A stretch of 64,000 nucleotides of DNA from Drosophila miranda (taxonomy: Eukaryota > Arthropoda > Insecta > Diptera > Drosophilidae), in contig NC_046674.1 of assembly GCF_003369915.1 (NCBI RefSeq), forward strand, positions 29,391,657 to 29,455,656, in the 5' to 3' direction. The translations under genes were made by a program, and so were the position numbers. A model generated the notes under the pieces. The model worked only from the letters and a program-made list of their open reading frames with translations. It searched no databases and was not told the origin of the DNA. Shown piece after piece: positions 23,881 through 35,317 of this stretch; positions within the stretch are counted from its first letter, which is position 1, and each line of letters begins with the position of its first letter.

Positions 23881-24180
23881 TTCATGTCAGTCAGTGCGTC
23901 AGAAACTGTCGCAGGGCGTTCATCGTGTGGCCCAAATCCTCCCCCGGGCTGCCAAAGTGGCACAGACACACACACAAAGCGAGACAGAGCGAGCGAAAGC
24001 GTACGACATACAAAGAGGGTTAGAGAGAGCGAACAAGAGTGGGAAGCAGCAGACGCTGGGCCAGCTGGCATAGAAAGCGGAACTGGCCACCGATTGATTT
24101 TTCTTTGCAAACGGGAAACGCGGAAAAGTAAACGATACGTAAACAGAACGCAGAGTCTAAGCCTGCGATTCCATTTAGAA

Positions 24181-26512
24181 ATGGAGGAGGCACTGCAGTT
24201 GACCGAGGCGGAGGCCACGGAATCAATGGAATCATCACCGGTTGAAGGCCAGCAGCCTGTGCATGAGGCGAACAGCTGCCACGACAAAGCTGCCACATAT
24301 CCAGAGGAAACCGAGACCGAGACGGACCCCGAGCACGATCCAGAGCCAGAGCAGATGCTTAGCGAGAGGTGGTCCCCGCTAGGAGCCAACTACGATGACG
24401 CCAATAGCGCCAGCTCCGGGGTGGACTGCGAGCTGGAGCCCACTTTGCTGGGCCTAAGTCTGGAGAAGAGCAGCCCCGGCAATGAGACGGAGAATGCCAG
24501 CGAACTGGCCCGCCTCCGCAGCATCGAGGAGGAGCAGGAGCTGCTCACCAGCTCCCTGCTGGCCCTAACCTCGCACTTTGCCCACGTCCAGCTGCGGGTG
24601 CGACAGATTGTCGAGGCTCCCGCGGAGGAGCGGGACCAGTTACTGCGGGATCTGGATGACTTTGCCTTCCAGGGCATTCCCGATGCCGGCCTCGGCCAGA
24701 AGAAGGGCTCCGACGCGGAGCCAGAGCGGGAGACGGAGTCCGATGGCCAGCTGATTGAGCAGCTCAAGTCGCAGCTGACGGAGCTGGAGCAGTTGGCATA
24801 TGAGGCCGGGGAACCGGGCATCCTGCCGCAGCATGTCCTCCTCGAGAAGCAGAAGTTCATCCTGGACGAGCTACGGGCCAAGCTCAACCTGCAGGTGGAG
24901 CAGCAGGATCTGCCATCGCTCAGCACGGATCAGCTGCGGCACCAGGTGGACAACGCCATCGGGGAGTTTGTGGGGCCGCTGAAAATGAAGGAGCAGCTGG
25001 TGGCCCAGCTGAAGACACAGATCACCGACCTGGAGCGCTTCATTGCCTTCCTGCAGTGCGATGCGGCGGGCTCCGGGTCGGGCTCCTCTGCCAGCGGCAG
25101 CGACAGGCTGAAGCTCCTCTCCGGAGCCTACAACAGCTATGCGGCCAAGCAGACAGCCCGTTCCCAGGTCTCTTTGCCCGCTCCGGCGGAAACTTCTCCT
25201 CCATCTCGTTTCTATTCCCATTCGTCAGCCCTGCCCGTGGCCCAGGCGGGCGAGAGCCTGCATAGCAAGGCACACGGATTGCTGGACAAGGCCTCCATCC
25301 TTATGCAGATGTTCGCCAGCACGCACCTGGCCAAGCCGCGCGAGGACTTCCAGCAGAACACCTTGAAGAAGACGCACAAGGGTAATCACTGGGGGTAGGT
25401 GTGTCCTCTCGTTTGTGCTCTCAAAATCTGAAGCTTCCTTATATTCCAGGGATCTTCGTGCCCAGCTGGAGGTGGATATCCAGGAGGTGGCCGCCTTGGC
25501 CGCCACGCTCAGCTGCGACCGCGAGAAGTTGGCCAATATCAAGCGGGCCCTGCGACAACAGCAGCATCAGCAACAGCAGCAGGCGGGATCCTCGAGTACA
25601 TGCCTCAATCCCCAGAACGGAGCGTTGATTACCTTGCCACCGCGCTGCAGACGGGCCGTGGCCGCAGGCCATGAGCTGGCACCATATTCCGCGGCTGCTG
25701 CGTCGGCAGCCACCTCCTCCGACTCAGAAGAGGAAGCCAGCTACGACCGCTTCGAGTGGGAGAAGGAGATCAAGGGTCTGAGCCTAGGAAGGCGTATCGT
25801 TCACATGCGCGGCGACTCCATAGCCACTATCGGACGCGAGCTGACGACCGTGGTGCGCAAGAACTTTGCCCGCACTGTGCAGCAGCTGATCCAGCATGGC
25901 CTGAGGATTCCCGCCGAGTCGGCGGCCTCCAGCCTGATGGTGCCCTTCATGCGATGCCTGCATCCAGGGACGCAGCGCATGGCAGCACCGTCTGCCCAAG
26001 AGTCGCAGTTCCTGGGTCTGGGCCGGGGGATGCACGCCTGGGAGCTGATCCTCGAGTACTACCAGCTGAAGCATGGCGAGGAGTACAACAACACACCAGC
26101 GAGGAAGCTCTCGCTGAGCTTCCAACTGGACATTGTCGATGCCCAGGCTGTGACGGCCAAACAGAGCCTGCTCAGCACAGTGGGCATGATCCTGGCCATG
26201 CACAAGCCGTACAAGCGCAGCCACAATGCCCACTTCAAGGCCTTTGTCTGTGCGGGACTGAAGTGAGTATTCCTCCAGCTCGATTTTCCATTGAATTCAA
26301 TCCTTTCCTTTAATTTTGACAGCTCCCATCTGCTGGTGGAGTGGCTGAATCTGATCCTCAGCTGCAACGAGCTGATTGATACCTACTACTCGTCCACCAG
26401 CTATGTGGCCCGCACTGGCTTCCGCGACTCGTTGCGCTCCATCGACGCCCTGTCCAAGTTTGACTTTGATCTGCCAGTGGACCTGGCCATCCGGCACTTC
26501 CGCAACATCTAA
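24181..26512 (+). CDS. Rundc1: RUN domain-containing protein 1-like, 738 aa
   Basis: Three coding exons: 24181-25394, 25450-26262 and 26323-26512. Junctions are GT-AG and phases agree (2,217 nt). The N-terminus is acidic (Glu/Asp/Thr-rich, about 1-70). Residues about 100-300 contain leucine-rich heptads typical of coiled coil, including LIEQLKSQLTELEQLAYEAG. A Ser/Gly-rich linker follows, then a second coiled coil (DLRAQLEVDIQEVAALAATL, from about 405). From about residue 530 to the end there is a RUN domain, with conserved-looking helices such as GRGMHAWELILEYYQLKHG and the C-terminal FDFDLPVDLAIRHFRNI. RUN domains commonly bind small GTPases in membrane traffic, and human RUNDC1 has been linked to p53 activity and autophagy regulation. 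I chose ATG 24181 rather than the in-frame 23737 because the truncated duplicate preserves only 74 bases upstream and the extension is low-complexity. It is convergent with mus81, with 184 bp between stops. Probable counterpart of CG3703. Confidence 0.88.
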
Positions 26513-26696
26513 AGAGGAAGGAAAGATCTAGACGCTAACTGAGAACTCTTATTCATGTGTATGATATATTTTTGACCAGGATAGGGAGCCAGGATCCTGG
26601 AAACTAGTCCAAATCGTACTCTCGTAGTATTCTCTCACTTATGTATAAATTCGTGTATATAACCTTAGATATGTCCCATTAAATCAATTGCTAATC

Positions 26697-27956
26697 CTAC
26701 CTAAACTCGCTGCCGTAAAAGTCATACAGGCACTGGCTCAGCTTTTCTCCCAGCGGTCGCTCCAAAGCCCCGCATGTGATTCCCGCCAGCAGCCGCCTGG
26801 CTTGGTCCACCTCGTCACACGCCTTGTACGCATCCAGGAGGAGACGCGGCGTGGGATAAAGCTCCACAATGGCCAGGGCTCGCTCCATTGAGAGAGAATG
26901 CAGTTGAAGCAGCTGCTGGACGAATACCTCGCGCACCGTCAGCTGGGCATTCTTGGCCGAGTCCTCGTACAGGGCCCGGAACTTCAACAGACCAACACGG
27001 CGGTCGGTCAGACAGCTGGACGAACCCAATGCGGCTCGATCCACGCTGTGGAGGCTCTTGCTGAGAAAAAGTTGCCGCAGCGCTCGGCTCATCCCCGCCA
27101 AGTAGCACATGCTACGGTAATGGTTCTCTGTCCGCACCACCTGGATGCCTGACTGGATGCGTGTGTTGGCCAGCGCCTGGAGCAGCGAGTCCAGGGGCAG
27201 GCCAAGCTGCTCGTTGTCCCCATAGTCCTCGATCAAGTAGATCACGTTTGGCAAGCCGCACTGCCGGAGACGGTGCTTTTGCTCGTGAAAGCGGCCGTCG
27301 CGGATGCTCGAAGCCAGGTCGTCCATGCGCTTGCGCTCCACAATGTAAGGCAGGACAAGCTCGCTGCCGTCCGCATCGCGGGCTATCCATAGAAAGTCGC
27401 CGACGGTGAGGCGACGCACCTCGTGGTCGGCGCCCAGGGACTGCAGGTAGCTGCGCGTTTGGTCGAGGACGCGCTTGTTCTTGCCACTCGTCTCCTGGGT
27501 GTCAACCAGGAGCAGTACCTCAAAGCTGTCCGGCAGCATCTCCACCACTCGCTCACGTTCTTCGGCTGCAGCCTGCTCCAGCTGGGCTTTCTTGGTCGGC
27601 TTCTTGGCGGGGTCCTTCTTTGTCTTCTGTTGCTTCTCCTGCATCGCCTTGACCACCTGTTGCACCTGCTCTTCGTACTGGGCTGTGGTTGTCTGCGGCT
27701 GTGGCTGGCTGGCTGCCCGGTGCTGACGTAGCTCTTCATCGATCAGCTGGCACAAGGTGCCACCGAATCCACGCAGCACGGAGCAGTCGCGCCCACTGTA
27801 CAGCGGCAGCGGATAGCTCTTCAGAGCCTCCAGGGCCTGTCGCAGCTTGTGCTGGGACCTCTGCTGTCGTCGTTCCGCCTCACGAAGCCAACGCTCCAGC
27901 CAGCGGGTGAACAGCGGATTGGGCTCTCGCAGACGCACCTCCAGTCGTGTCTCCAT
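26697..27956 (-). CDS. mus81: Crossover junction endonuclease Mus81, 419 aa, intronless
   Basis: Catalytic subunit of the XPF/MUS81-family structure-specific endonuclease. With Mms4/Eme1 it cuts branched DNA such as 3' flaps and stalled or collapsed replication forks. The nuclease signature ERKRMDDL is at about residue 207, preceded by FLWIARDADGSELVLPYIV. DGRFHEQKHRLRQCG and VIYLIEDYG follow, all typical of MUS81 enzymes. The N-terminal NPLFTRWLERW matches the start of other MUS81 proteins. The C-terminus has a helix-hairpin-helix-like region. I prefer the start at 27956 (METRLEVRLREPNPLF). The open frame runs back to 28088, but that extension contains a DRE promoter motif and lacks family resemblance. 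A mid-protein Lys/Gln-rich linker separates the domains. Confidence 0.95.
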   Translation of the reverse strand: METRLEVRLREPNPLFTRWLERWLREAERRQQRSQHKLRQALEALKSYPLPLYSGRDCSVLRGFGGTLCQLIDEELRQHRAASQPQPQTTTAQYEEQVQQVVKAMQEKQQKTKKDPAKKPTKKAQLEQAAAEERERVVEMLPDSFEVLLLVDTQETSGKNKRVLDQTRSYLQSLGADHEVRRLTVGDFLWIARDADGSELVLPYIVERKRMDDLASSIRDGRFHEQKHRLRQCGLPNVIYLIEDYGDNEQLGLPLDSLLQALANTRIQSGIQVVRTENHYRSMCYLAGMSRALRQLFLSKSLHSVDRAALGSSSCLTDRRVGLLKFRALYEDSAKNAQLTVREVFVQQLLQLHSLSMERALAIVELYPTPRLLLDAYKACDEVDQARRLLAGITCGALERPLGEKLSQCLYDFYGSEFR

Positions 27957-28070
27957 TTGGGATTTATACAAATTAAATTGCGATTGTGAAATGATTTGTT
28001 CACAATTTGCTAGATTTGCGCCTTCTTTTGACTGCATGTCTGGTGATGGTAGTTCGGCACTCTGCATGCT

Positions 28071-28078
28071 TATCGATA
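28071..28078. promoter_or_regulatory. DRE (TATCGATA) upstream of mus81
   Basis: A perfect TATCGATA octamer about 115 bases before the preferred mus81 start. DREF binds such sites in replication, repair and housekeeping promoters of flies, which suits mus81. Confidence 0.7.
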
Positions 28079-28286
28079 GTTGCGGCACTAGAATCCGTGA
28101 ACTTGATTCGACATTTGACGGTATTTAATACTAAAAGATTGTTCCAATTTGTACATGATCCAAGTCACTGAGGGAATAAATTAGAATAATAATAATTAAT
28201 AAAAATAAATAATAAATTTGCAACGCATATTATTGAATAATGGAAAAATATGCATGTTTGCTTGGTACGCACCAAAGAGATCACTC

Positions 28287-28294
28287 TATCGATA
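28287..28294. promoter_or_regulatory. Second DRE (TATCGATA), possible divergent promoter
   Basis: Another perfect octamer 209 bases from the first. It faces a plus-strand stretch with an ATG at 28458 (MMALNIFTTKMTELDQ, 29 codons to the stop at 28545). It may serve a second, divergent transcript or simply be part of the mus81 promoter. Confidence 0.5.
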
Positions 28295-31200
28295 GTCAGT
28301 ATCTAATTCGCAGTTTTATAGTCGATTGCCCGCGCATCTCTACACCGTGCAGTTTTGTTTCTGTTTTTTATTTGTTTTGTTTTATTTCACGACATTCGCA
28401 ATACGGTCAACTGTAAAATGTGACAAAGCAGTGTCACCTAGGTACCAACGGCGGCATTATGATGGCCCTGAACATATTCACTACCAAGATGACTGAGTTG
28501 GACCAGCCACGCCGTTTCAGATTGAGGTTTTCTCCATTTCTGAATTGACCAGTAGTTTCCCATAATCAATGTGTACTTGACGGATTTAGTGAGCTAGCCC
28601 TGTGCCAAAACTTTGATGTCGTACATGCTCTACGCATACTCCATCCTCTCCGCAGAGACAGCTGCTCTTCCTCATGCTCTACCTGTATTCCTGTTGTCTC
28701 TTTCAGATTGACTGGAAGGACTGCGGATTTTTTTTTACTAGATCTAGAGCAGGATCAAGGCGCCTTACGCTGGACACCTGTTAGAACCTGGTCACCTGTG
28801 GTGTTTCGCCCAAGATGGGCCTAAATGAAGCTTCTCCTCAAGCATGTCCTTCCCTTTGTGTTAGAACAGGAGAGAAACTACAAGCTCTTGTATTTCCTAT
28901 ATTATATACATAAATAGAAATTGTATGTAAAGAAAACCTTGGGCAATCCAAAGTGGATGATACTATCAGGCAGGCTCCGTTTTTCACTTGCTCTTGCGGA
29001 TTACGTTTTCAGCCAAAACGTTTCGTTTTAGGGTCTTGTTGTTGTTGCCCTGGCCATTTTTTCCGAGCCAAAAAGAGGTTGGGTTAAAATAAAATTATTT
29101 ATAAAGAAAGAAAAAGTTATATTACCCCCGATATAGATATCAAGTTTATGTTAATGCATCAATAAGTCATCTATATTTTTCCATTTGACATTAAGGTTCG
29201 TTTTGTTGTATAAAAAGCCGTTTACTTTTCATTTCGTCAACGAAAATGTTTTCGTTTTGAAAGCGAATAAATCTTGCGGAATTCGAAAACGGGAGCCCCA
29301 ATAAATGTGTATTCAAAAGTAAATCGAAAAACTTTTGTAAATGTGAAAAAAGGAGCCTGGCTGTACATATATATTTCAGAGATTTTGTTCCGACTTGTTA
29401 GTCTGAAATTTAATTCCTTCCATTTGGTTTTTTTTTTAGGGAATGTATTACCCATTGGACCAGTCTCTAAGTGAACTGAAATAAACGTAAGATTTGATTA
29501 AACAAAATGTCTGCCCAAACTCTAAAAAAGTCAACCCAAAGGTTTTAGTATATTCATGTAATTAGTTTTCTTTTTTATTATTCACTTTAACAAGCAAAAA
29601 CATTCAATATAGTGTGTGTTTTGTGTATACATATACATACATGTACATACATATATATATAGGTTCATAATCGTATATACGAGTATATCTAATGTCACGC
29701 TTTTGGGCCATGGCAACATTTGTGTGCTGTATGTATGCGTATTCTGGTTGGATCTGGATTGGATTGCTGCCTTTTGTATATAGTATATGGACTTAACTGT
29801 TTAGCTTCGCAAATTAGTGATAACATATACATATGGAGGATATATCCTGCTTCTTCTATATCGTCGTCTTATGTAAATGCAAGCCTTATACTTTTGCGTT
29901 ACATAATACATACATATATATTGTATATACATATATATGGTATATATATAATTTGTATAGAGGTGTGTGGGGGTGTGTGTCTGTATATATATGTAAATAT
30001 GTTGAGCAAATCAATATTTTGTGTTCTTCAGCGCGAGTGCCGCCCCCGAAAAATCTTATGCTAAATAGTTGCTTCTTTGGATTTTCTCATTTTGTTATTG
30101 GATTTGTTCTTGCTCTAAATATTACGCTTACAAAAATACAGATCATCTCAAATACTTGTCAATGCTTCACAGTTGTACACAGTTATACATACATATATAG
30201 AGCCACATATAGAGTTATACGGCGTGTTGCATACACACATACATATACATACATGGTTATACTCTCCCGATCCGATCTCTCCCATCTACTAATACTTGGA
30301 TCGCCTCTGCTTCCGCTTCCTTTGCATTTTATTTAGCAACTGTGTCTTTTTTTTTGGGTGCTCGGCTTTAAGCGGTGCTCCAAAACATGAATCCTTTGGA
30401 GATTCGATTGCAGGCTGGATCTAATCCTCCGCTCTAGAGGATCGGTCACTGCTTTCGGATAATGGTAAATGCATTTAGAAGCTTTTCGTCTGCTCGTAGT
30501 ACAATATTTGTGCTATAATTTAAGTACAGTCCAGGCCCGATAACTAGAAGCACCTTTTAACTAGACCGACAAAAAAAAGTATTTCTCATTTCTGGACGTT
30601 TTCATTTGATTTGAATTCTTTGGTTTCAAGAGTACACACGAATTATAAGTTAAGGGGGAGACGACGTTAGCATTTTGAGATGCCTGGGGACATCACGTTA
30701 TTTTGTATAGTTTTTTCCATCAATTAACTACGGTGTGCGGTGCGTCTCAGAACTGTATGACATGTGGAATTGGGAGAGTTTTTGCGATCATTAAATACGG
30801 CGAGTATACACATTATTGAGTATCTTCCACTTGAATTTAGTTCTTTTATACACTATCAATTTTGAAGTTATTCGAGAACATACCAATACATGTTATCAAA
30901 TAGACAGATCTTAAACTCTAAATCTATGTTATCGAATTGATTCAGAATTGAAGGTGTATATGGATAGCTCCACACCTAATACTGCTATATATACCTGTCC
31001 GTACAGTAGCGAACTGCACTGCACCATTTCACTTGAAAGAGCTCTTTTGATAATGGGAATATTTGAGCCACAATTTTTCAGAGCATCGAATTCTAATCAT
31101 CATCGAGCATCCTCCGTGCGTATAGTATATAAATACATATATGTATATATCTTTATAGATTATGGAAATAAGCTCTCTCTCTCACACACACGCATATCTA

Positions 31201-31641
31201 TACATACTTACACGTACACACTCTCTCACACACACGGAAAGACATAGGCACAACCTAAGCAACATTTTTGGAAAGAGTTTCAAAACGAGTTTTCAAGACA
31301 TTTTTGTGGGAAAATTAACCTTTTAGCTCATTTTTGTGTGTTCAAGCTTTCAAGAAACAGTCTTCATCTTCAGCTTCAGCTTTGTCTTTTTTTTGTTTTT
31401 GGTTTTTTTTTCGGGGTTTCTTCCGGGAGAGAAACATAACAGTGAAAGTTGCTTGGGGATGGGTATAAGGGGCCTTTGGGCGTTCGCGAAAGGGCTATTG
31501 AAAGGTTCCGAATGCTTCCGAAGCACGTGTCCCATTCTATGCACGCGTTTGCGTCCATATAGAAGGACCAAACGAAGGATCGTTAGATAAGCAGGCGAAA
31601 AAGAAGAGATACTCGGAGATCCTTGTGACACGGGAGTTCCC
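28295..31641. other. Mus81-TRAM spacer, AT-rich, no supported gene
   Basis: No long frame resembles a known protein. A weak plus-strand coding candidate (28458-28545, followed by 'tctctttcag|att' at about 28711) could be a small or decayed gene. About 29590-30340 is rich in ATACATA/TATATA repeats. A CA/CT repeat lies at about 31180-31235. If the terminal exon at 31642 belongs to TRAM, much of this is its 3' untranslated region. Confidence 0.45.
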
Positions 31642-31713
31642 TTAGTCGTCATCCGACAGATTCGTGGTGGTAAGCAGCGTGGCATTATCTTCGGCTCCCT
31701 GCTCCTCAATGTC
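31642..31713 (-). CDS. Candidate alternative terminal coding exon (acidic 23-residue tail), possibly of TRAM
   Basis: On the minus strand a good acceptor (CTTCTTTACAG) precedes a short frame reading DIEEQGAEDNATLLTT then TNLSDDD and a stop. It is strongly protein-like, being acidic and ending in Asp residues before TAA. It is phase 0. The only gene upstream on this strand is TRAM. A phase-0 donor exists within TRAM's basic tail (GACAAG|GTGAAG at about 32640). Joining the two would swap the Lys-rich end for this acidic one. The alternative is a separate unseen gene. No upstream partner is proven. Confidence 0.4.
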   Translation of the reverse strand, partial: DIEEQGAEDNATLLTTTNLSDDD

Positions 31714-32561
31714 CTGTAAAGAAGAGGCAGAGAGAAGTCTTTCAGTTACATATGTTCTTAAATGTGTACATCCCCTCCCCCACATCTATCAGTCAGAGCA
31801 TTCTTCAGTTTTTCTTATATAAAATATATATATTTATACATATATTTAGCAATTGTTTTTTTTTGTCTGCTTCGTTTACAATCTTCGTCTGCTGCTCTGG
31901 TTCTTTTATCTTAAACATTCTTCAGATTTAATTTCTTTTAAGTGGTTTTTCGTTTTTGTTTTATAAAAAATAGTTTTACATGCAAATAGGACGATTGGAA
32001 ATTGTTGTTATTGAAATAATTTTGTAGGAATCGCACGATTACTTATTACAAAGAGATTGGAACCAAAAAACACACCACGCACACATGCAGGTTTTTTTTT
32101 GTGTATATTATATAAAAATAAAAAAAATTTATTAAAAAAAAAATTATATAAAACTTAAAATGAAAACAAAACATTTAGGCTACAAAAAATTAGGTTTCAA
32201 AAATAGTGTCATCGCGTGCCGGAAAGTGGATCTGTTCTGGTTCTGTGTACTGCTCTGAGAAATTGGTAAATGCAGCGGAAATGTGCCTCGGTAGCGTAGT
32301 GTAGTTGTTGCAGGTTGCATCTGGAGCTGGAGCTGGGATCTGGAGCCGGGCCTTGGCCTTGGCCTTGGCCGGGCCTTGGCCGAGAATTACATTTACATTT
32401 ACATTGGGGTCTGTCAGTGGTGCTGCTCTCTCGCTCTGGCTATCTGTCTCCTCTCGGATTTTGATTGGATTGGTTAAGACTGATTTTGGATTGGATTGGA
32501 AGTGCGGAAGATTTTGTTGCTAGGTGGAGAGAGTCGTCGATGGCTTGGCCGCCGGTCCCTC
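31714..32561. other. AT-rich stretch downstream of TRAM stop
   Basis: It contains A/T homopolymer tracts (about 31790-32160) and a small repeated 'ggccttggcc' stretch near 32350. It is probably 3' untranslated region or intron of TRAM. There is no coding frame of note. Confidence 0.5.
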
Positions 32562-33674
32562 TCACTTGAGCTTCTGCTTGACGGGACTGGGCGACGGCTG
32601 GTCCGCCTCGGGCAGGTCGCTCTCCTTCTTTCGCTTCACCTTGTCCTTTGGTGCCTTGATGGCCTTCTTTGAGGACTGGGCCGCCAGTAGTTTGGCCTCG
32701 CGCTTCGCTTCACGCTTGGCTTCACGCTTGGCGCGCAGCTGTTCGGTGATGAAGGAGAACACGAGGTAGCCCTGCAGGGCGATCAAACCGCCGAGGGCCA
32801 GCAGGGAGCGCAAGCCCCCGATGCCGTAGTAAAGGGTGAGCACACCAATCACCGAGGTGGCGAAGCGTACCAGGAAGAAGCAGGCACTGTTCACCACGCG
32901 CAGACGGGCCAGACGCTCCTCGCGATCGAAAACGCCGATCAGCTGGAAAACGTGCGAGAGCAGCTCGCTGAAGTAGTGCAGCGTGAGCAGGACGAGGGCC
33001 AGCCGCTGGAAGCTCAGGGTGTAGGCGATCACGATGAGGCTGAATCCGCTGATGGAATGTACGATCTTCGGCTGCTGCTCCTCCCTGGTGCGGATCTTCT
33101 GGAAGTACAGCTCCGGTAGCATGTGCAGGTAGTACGACAGCTGGATGATGAAGTAGAACTTGTGCAGGAAGCTCATCGGATGGCTGGGGAAGCCCTCCCA
33201 CAGCAGTGCCACCTGGCCCAGGTAGCCCTCGCGCAGAACGACGTGTGCGCCCCACACGAACGAGAGCAGGTAGAAGGCCACTAGTTGCCCGGATTCGTTG
33301 AAGCGGGCCAGCTTGAACTTGGAGAGGTGCAGTTTCTTGCTGATCTTATCCAGAACGAATTCTTGGATGATCGCGTGCATGATGATGCAGGTCAGGGTGT
33401 AGAAGAAGATCGAGCAGTAGTCCTTGATGCCGGCCACATAGGTGTAGGCCTTGCCGTAGGGCTGCTCCCTACTGGGGTCCTCCCCGCTGACGTTGTGGTG
33501 CAGCGAGATGAAAGCGCTGGCGAAGGAGGCCGTCGACTCATTCATCAGGCCCACCACGAAGACCATTGCCACACAGGAGATGATGTCCGCATGGTTTTGT
33601 ATCACGAACTCGTGGCTCAGGATCGGCGGGTTTTTGTTGCTGGGCTTGCGTCCCAGACCGGGTTTAATGGCCAT
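32562..33674 (-). CDS. TRAM: Translocating chain-associated membrane protein (TRAM), 370 aa
   Basis: Multi-pass ER membrane protein that sits beside the Sec61 channel and helps insert some nascent secretory and membrane proteins. The N-terminus MAIKPGLGRKPSNKNPPILSH matches the TRAM1 family start (cytosolic, basic). Hydrophobic segments follow in a TLC-domain pattern, including DIISCVAMVFVVGLMNESTA, YCSIFFYTLTCIIMHAIIQE, FYFIIQLSYYLHMLPELYFQ and the following KIRTREE. The C-terminal tail is Lys/Arg/Ala-rich (REAKREAKREAK) and ends KQKLK, like the basic cytosolic tail of TRAM proteins. The coding region is a single exon as read here. A possible internal donor in the tail is discussed with the exon at 31642. 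Confidence 0.95.
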   Translation of the reverse strand: MAIKPGLGRKPSNKNPPILSHEFVIQNHADIISCVAMVFVVGLMNESTASFASAFISLHHNVSGEDPSREQPYGKAYTYVAGIKDYCSIFFYTLTCIIMHAIIQEFVLDKISKKLHLSKFKLARFNESGQLVAFYLLSFVWGAHVVLREGYLGQVALLWEGFPSHPMSFLHKFYFIIQLSYYLHMLPELYFQKIRTREEQQPKIVHSISGFSLIVIAYTLSFQRLALVLLTLHYFSELLSHVFQLIGVFDREERLARLRVVNSACFFLVRFATSVIGVLTLYYGIGGLRSLLALGGLIALQGYLVFSFITEQLRAKREAKREAKREAKLLAAQSSKKAIKAPKDKVKRKKESDLPEADQPSPSPVKQKLK

Positions 33675-35317
33675 CTTCCTGGAGGAGTTTGGAGTTGGGG
33701 GATTGTCACTGCAATGGGTTGTACACGTTAGCGATGAGAGATTCTCACTGGGAACTGTTAGCTTGAAACTGGATTCTGGCCATGCCGTGCGCTCCTCCGA
33801 GTCTGTGTATGCCGTGAGCTCTCTCTCCCTTCCGCAGCAAAATCACAATTTGCCTTGTTGGCACTCGGCTCGCACTCGCACACCAATAAGGGGACTGGCT
33901 CCCAGAGCCACACATGCAACACCGCCACACTATCGCTCAACACACACACGTACACACTTATGCGAGAGAGAGGGGAGGCGTGAAGCACACACACACATAC
34001 GTTTGCGGAGGCACAGCACAGACACGCAGGCAAAAGTTTGGGTTTGAAATGCTTACAGGATTCTCGTGTTTTTCGCGTTTTGCTGACGTAGGCGTTGGGG
34101 GCTATCTCCACTCTGGCCGCTTCTGTTGCAGCTCCGGCTCGACTCGGGCTAGGCTCACTTCTGGTACTGACCAACACACGTAGCAGTCGCTGTCGCTGCT
34201 TGCTCCTCTGCTCCAGCCGCGCTGCTGCCTTTTACTTTTGCTTCTCACCTGTGTGACTGACTGACTGTTGGACGGCAACGGCAACGGCAAACGGCAACGG
34301 CAAACGGCAACGTCAACGTCAACGTCAACGTCGATGCTGCCAGCCCGATGTGTGTGGGTGTGCGTGTGTGTGTGTACGCTGCTACGTTTCACCGAATCCA
34401 GGGCTGGAAGCACACACACGATTCAGTTGTTCAAAGATTTCTTTCATTTACAGCACACTTTATTTCACACTGCAATATTGACACTCTACTGCTTTGTATG
34501 AAAATTCATCCATCGGAAAATTCTTCCCCTGGTTCCGCTGGCTGTGCAGCCCTGCCAAAAAACCTTAATGCGCTATACAGCAGCAACAACAACAAAATTG
34601 CCACGCAGCGCCTCCTATCCAACAACAGCAGCAGCGCTGCGTTGTTCTCACTACCACTTGTTCACATGCCTGCCTGCCAACTCACTCGCTCTCACGTGGT
34701 GCGCCGACAGCCGGCTAAAGTCATGCGCTCTCTCGCTCTCCCAAGCGCCACAAGTTTATGCTTGGTGTGAGCGCGACCGTGTGTGACGTGGAACGACGAC
34801 GATGTGTACACCAACACAAAGAAAACTGGTTTGTTGTTGCCATGCTCCAGTTTCCAGTTCACGATTGCCGAGGGCTGCATAGAAACTTAGTTCAGTTCCG
34901 GAACTGATTCAACGGCGAAATTCTATCTTTTTTTATAATATTTGATCACAATTTGTTCACACTCACAAACACGTCTCACCAGTCTTTTATTATTAATTTA
35001 AATTGTTATTGTAAAACGCCAAAAATTACACTTGTTTGAACAATTTTAGTTTCCGAGTTCGGGACTGGTCTCAGTGGCAGCAGGGCTGCCCACATGCCAG
35101 GGCTGGAGACAAGCTCCCTGCTGCCCGCGCATGTTTAAGCTTCTCGTTAAAGGTCGAGGTCATCTGGAGTTTGCCCATTATAATGCCCCGTAACCTATGT
35201 ACGTTAGTTACAAAGGAGATTTCAAACAATTTTCGTCCTTGCTCCTGGTCCTGGCCCTCGTGCCAGTGGTCGCCCCCTGCTCAGGCTAAGGCTTAGCAGC
35301 GTCTATGTTCTGTTCTG
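33675..35317. other. TRAM upstream region and spacer
   Basis: It probably contains the TRAM promoter and 5' leader. Simple repeats are ACAC-rich 33915-33995, tandem AACGGC/AACGTC units at 34274-34333 and a GTGTGT run near 34350-34376. The plus-strand frame of 140 codons at 34348-34770 is driven by these repeats and by codon-like CAG/AAC runs, and I do not support it as a gene. Confidence 0.5.

Noticed and set aside
23737-24180. In-frame 148-codon upstream extension of the Rundc1-like protein
   Set aside because: The extension is low complexity, overlaps the imperfect direct repeat and lies in the likely promoter/leader. The coiled-coil protein starts naturally at 24181.
27957-28088. 44-residue N-terminal extension of Mus81
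   Set aside because: It spans a perfect DRE promoter motif and lacks resemblance to MUS81. METRLEVRLREPNPLF at 27956 fits the family start.
28985-29080. Minus-strand coding-like remnant (GNNNKTLKRNVLAENVIRKS)
   Set aside because: It reads like a C-terminus but has no upstream acceptor or start, with stops in AT-rich DNA immediately before it. There is no family match, so it is left as chance.
34348-34770. 140-codon plus-strand frame upstream of TRAM
   Set aside because: It begins in a GT repeat and its residues reflect AAC/CAG-type repeats. There is no recognisable domain.
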